This document shows, one piece after another, positions 63,551 to 64,000 of a DNA stretch of 64,000 nt. The notes beneath the pieces were generated by a model that did no database searches, was not told the DNA's origin, and was given only the letters and a program-made list of their open reading frames with translations. The DNA is taken from NCBI GenBank assembly GCA_003342895.1, contig PTFA01000316.1, positions 252,161-316,160 on the forward strand. The letters run 5' to 3'. The position numbers were made by a program, and so were the translations under genes. This stretch comes from Casuarius casuarius. Lineage: Eukaryota > Chordata > Aves > Casuariiformes > Casuariidae. Every line of letters begins with the position of its first letter. Position 1 is the stretch's first letter.

Positions 63551-64000
63551 GATATGATCTGTAGTGGCATAATGTGATGCCACAACTGCAGATTAATTGA
63601 GAATTGTGCTGGTAAATCACATGGCATGGAGTTTTGGCTATAGGACTTAATGTTTTCAAGGACATTAAAAAGAAAAGTTATTTCTATCTCTGCATCTCTT
63701 ATTAGTTTGGTAATGTTGAGATGACAGAACTATATTCCTAACTGCCATCGACTTGATAATGTTGCTTTGGGAGAGACAATTATAGGAAACAAGCAGGGAA
63801 CAGATCCTCAATACAAAGTAAATTGAGCACAAAATGCCTTAGTGATCTGTAGAGTGAATAACAAATCACCTCAAAGCAATGGGAAGTCATCAACTCATTT
63901 CATTTGACAGATCCTGGGTTTCTGCTATAGCGTTGTCTGTGTTATGTTCTTGTACATATAAATAAATAAATCTTAGAGGGTTGGTTTCATTCTTAAACTG

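Overview
The window is non-coding-rich vertebrate DNA, most likely from a bird. It has short exons with canonical GT-AG splice sites separated by introns of up to about 22 kb. The background is AT-rich with one strongly GC-rich island. The only recognisable transposable element is a 5'-truncated CR1 LINE of the avian/reptilian type. There are no bacterial features, CRISPR arrays, rRNA or tRNA genes that I could find. A single unresolved base (N at 19375) fits a genome assembly.

The window lies inside one plus-strand gene, CTNND2 (delta-catenin / NPRAP), a neuronal p120-family catenin. Five coding exons are readable: 441-475, 904-1020, 23655-23827, 32363-32933 and 55385-55579. They join in a continuous frame (intron phases 1, 1, 0, 1, and phase 1 after the last) and give about 363 codons. 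These cover the region after the N-terminal coiled coil and before the armadillo repeats. The start codon, the coiled coil, the ARM repeats and the C-terminal PDZ ligand lie outside the window on both sides.

Layout: 1-1020 holds two small exons 428 bp apart; 1021-23654 is a long AT-rich intron; 23655-23827 is an exon; 23828-32362 is an intron that becomes GC-rich near its end; about 31740-33010 is a CpG-island-like block that contains the largest exon; 32934-55384 is a second long intron carrying the CR1 element at 50189-51107 (minus strand); 55385-55579 is an in-frame cassette-type exon with RBFOX-type motifs downstream; 55580-64000 is intron, with a GC-richer block of unknown nature at about 59330-62170.

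I did not find a new multi-gene system. The most useful leads concern CTNND2 regulation and evolution. They are a possible internal promoter and untranslated first exon in the CpG island, TGCATG motifs next to the phase-symmetric exon at 55385, a Pro-to-Ala shift in the low-complexity linker, cryptic donors inside the large exon, and several candidate intronic regulatory elements (homeodomain-site clusters, perfect palindromes). Comparisons with the human protein are from memory and need an alignment.
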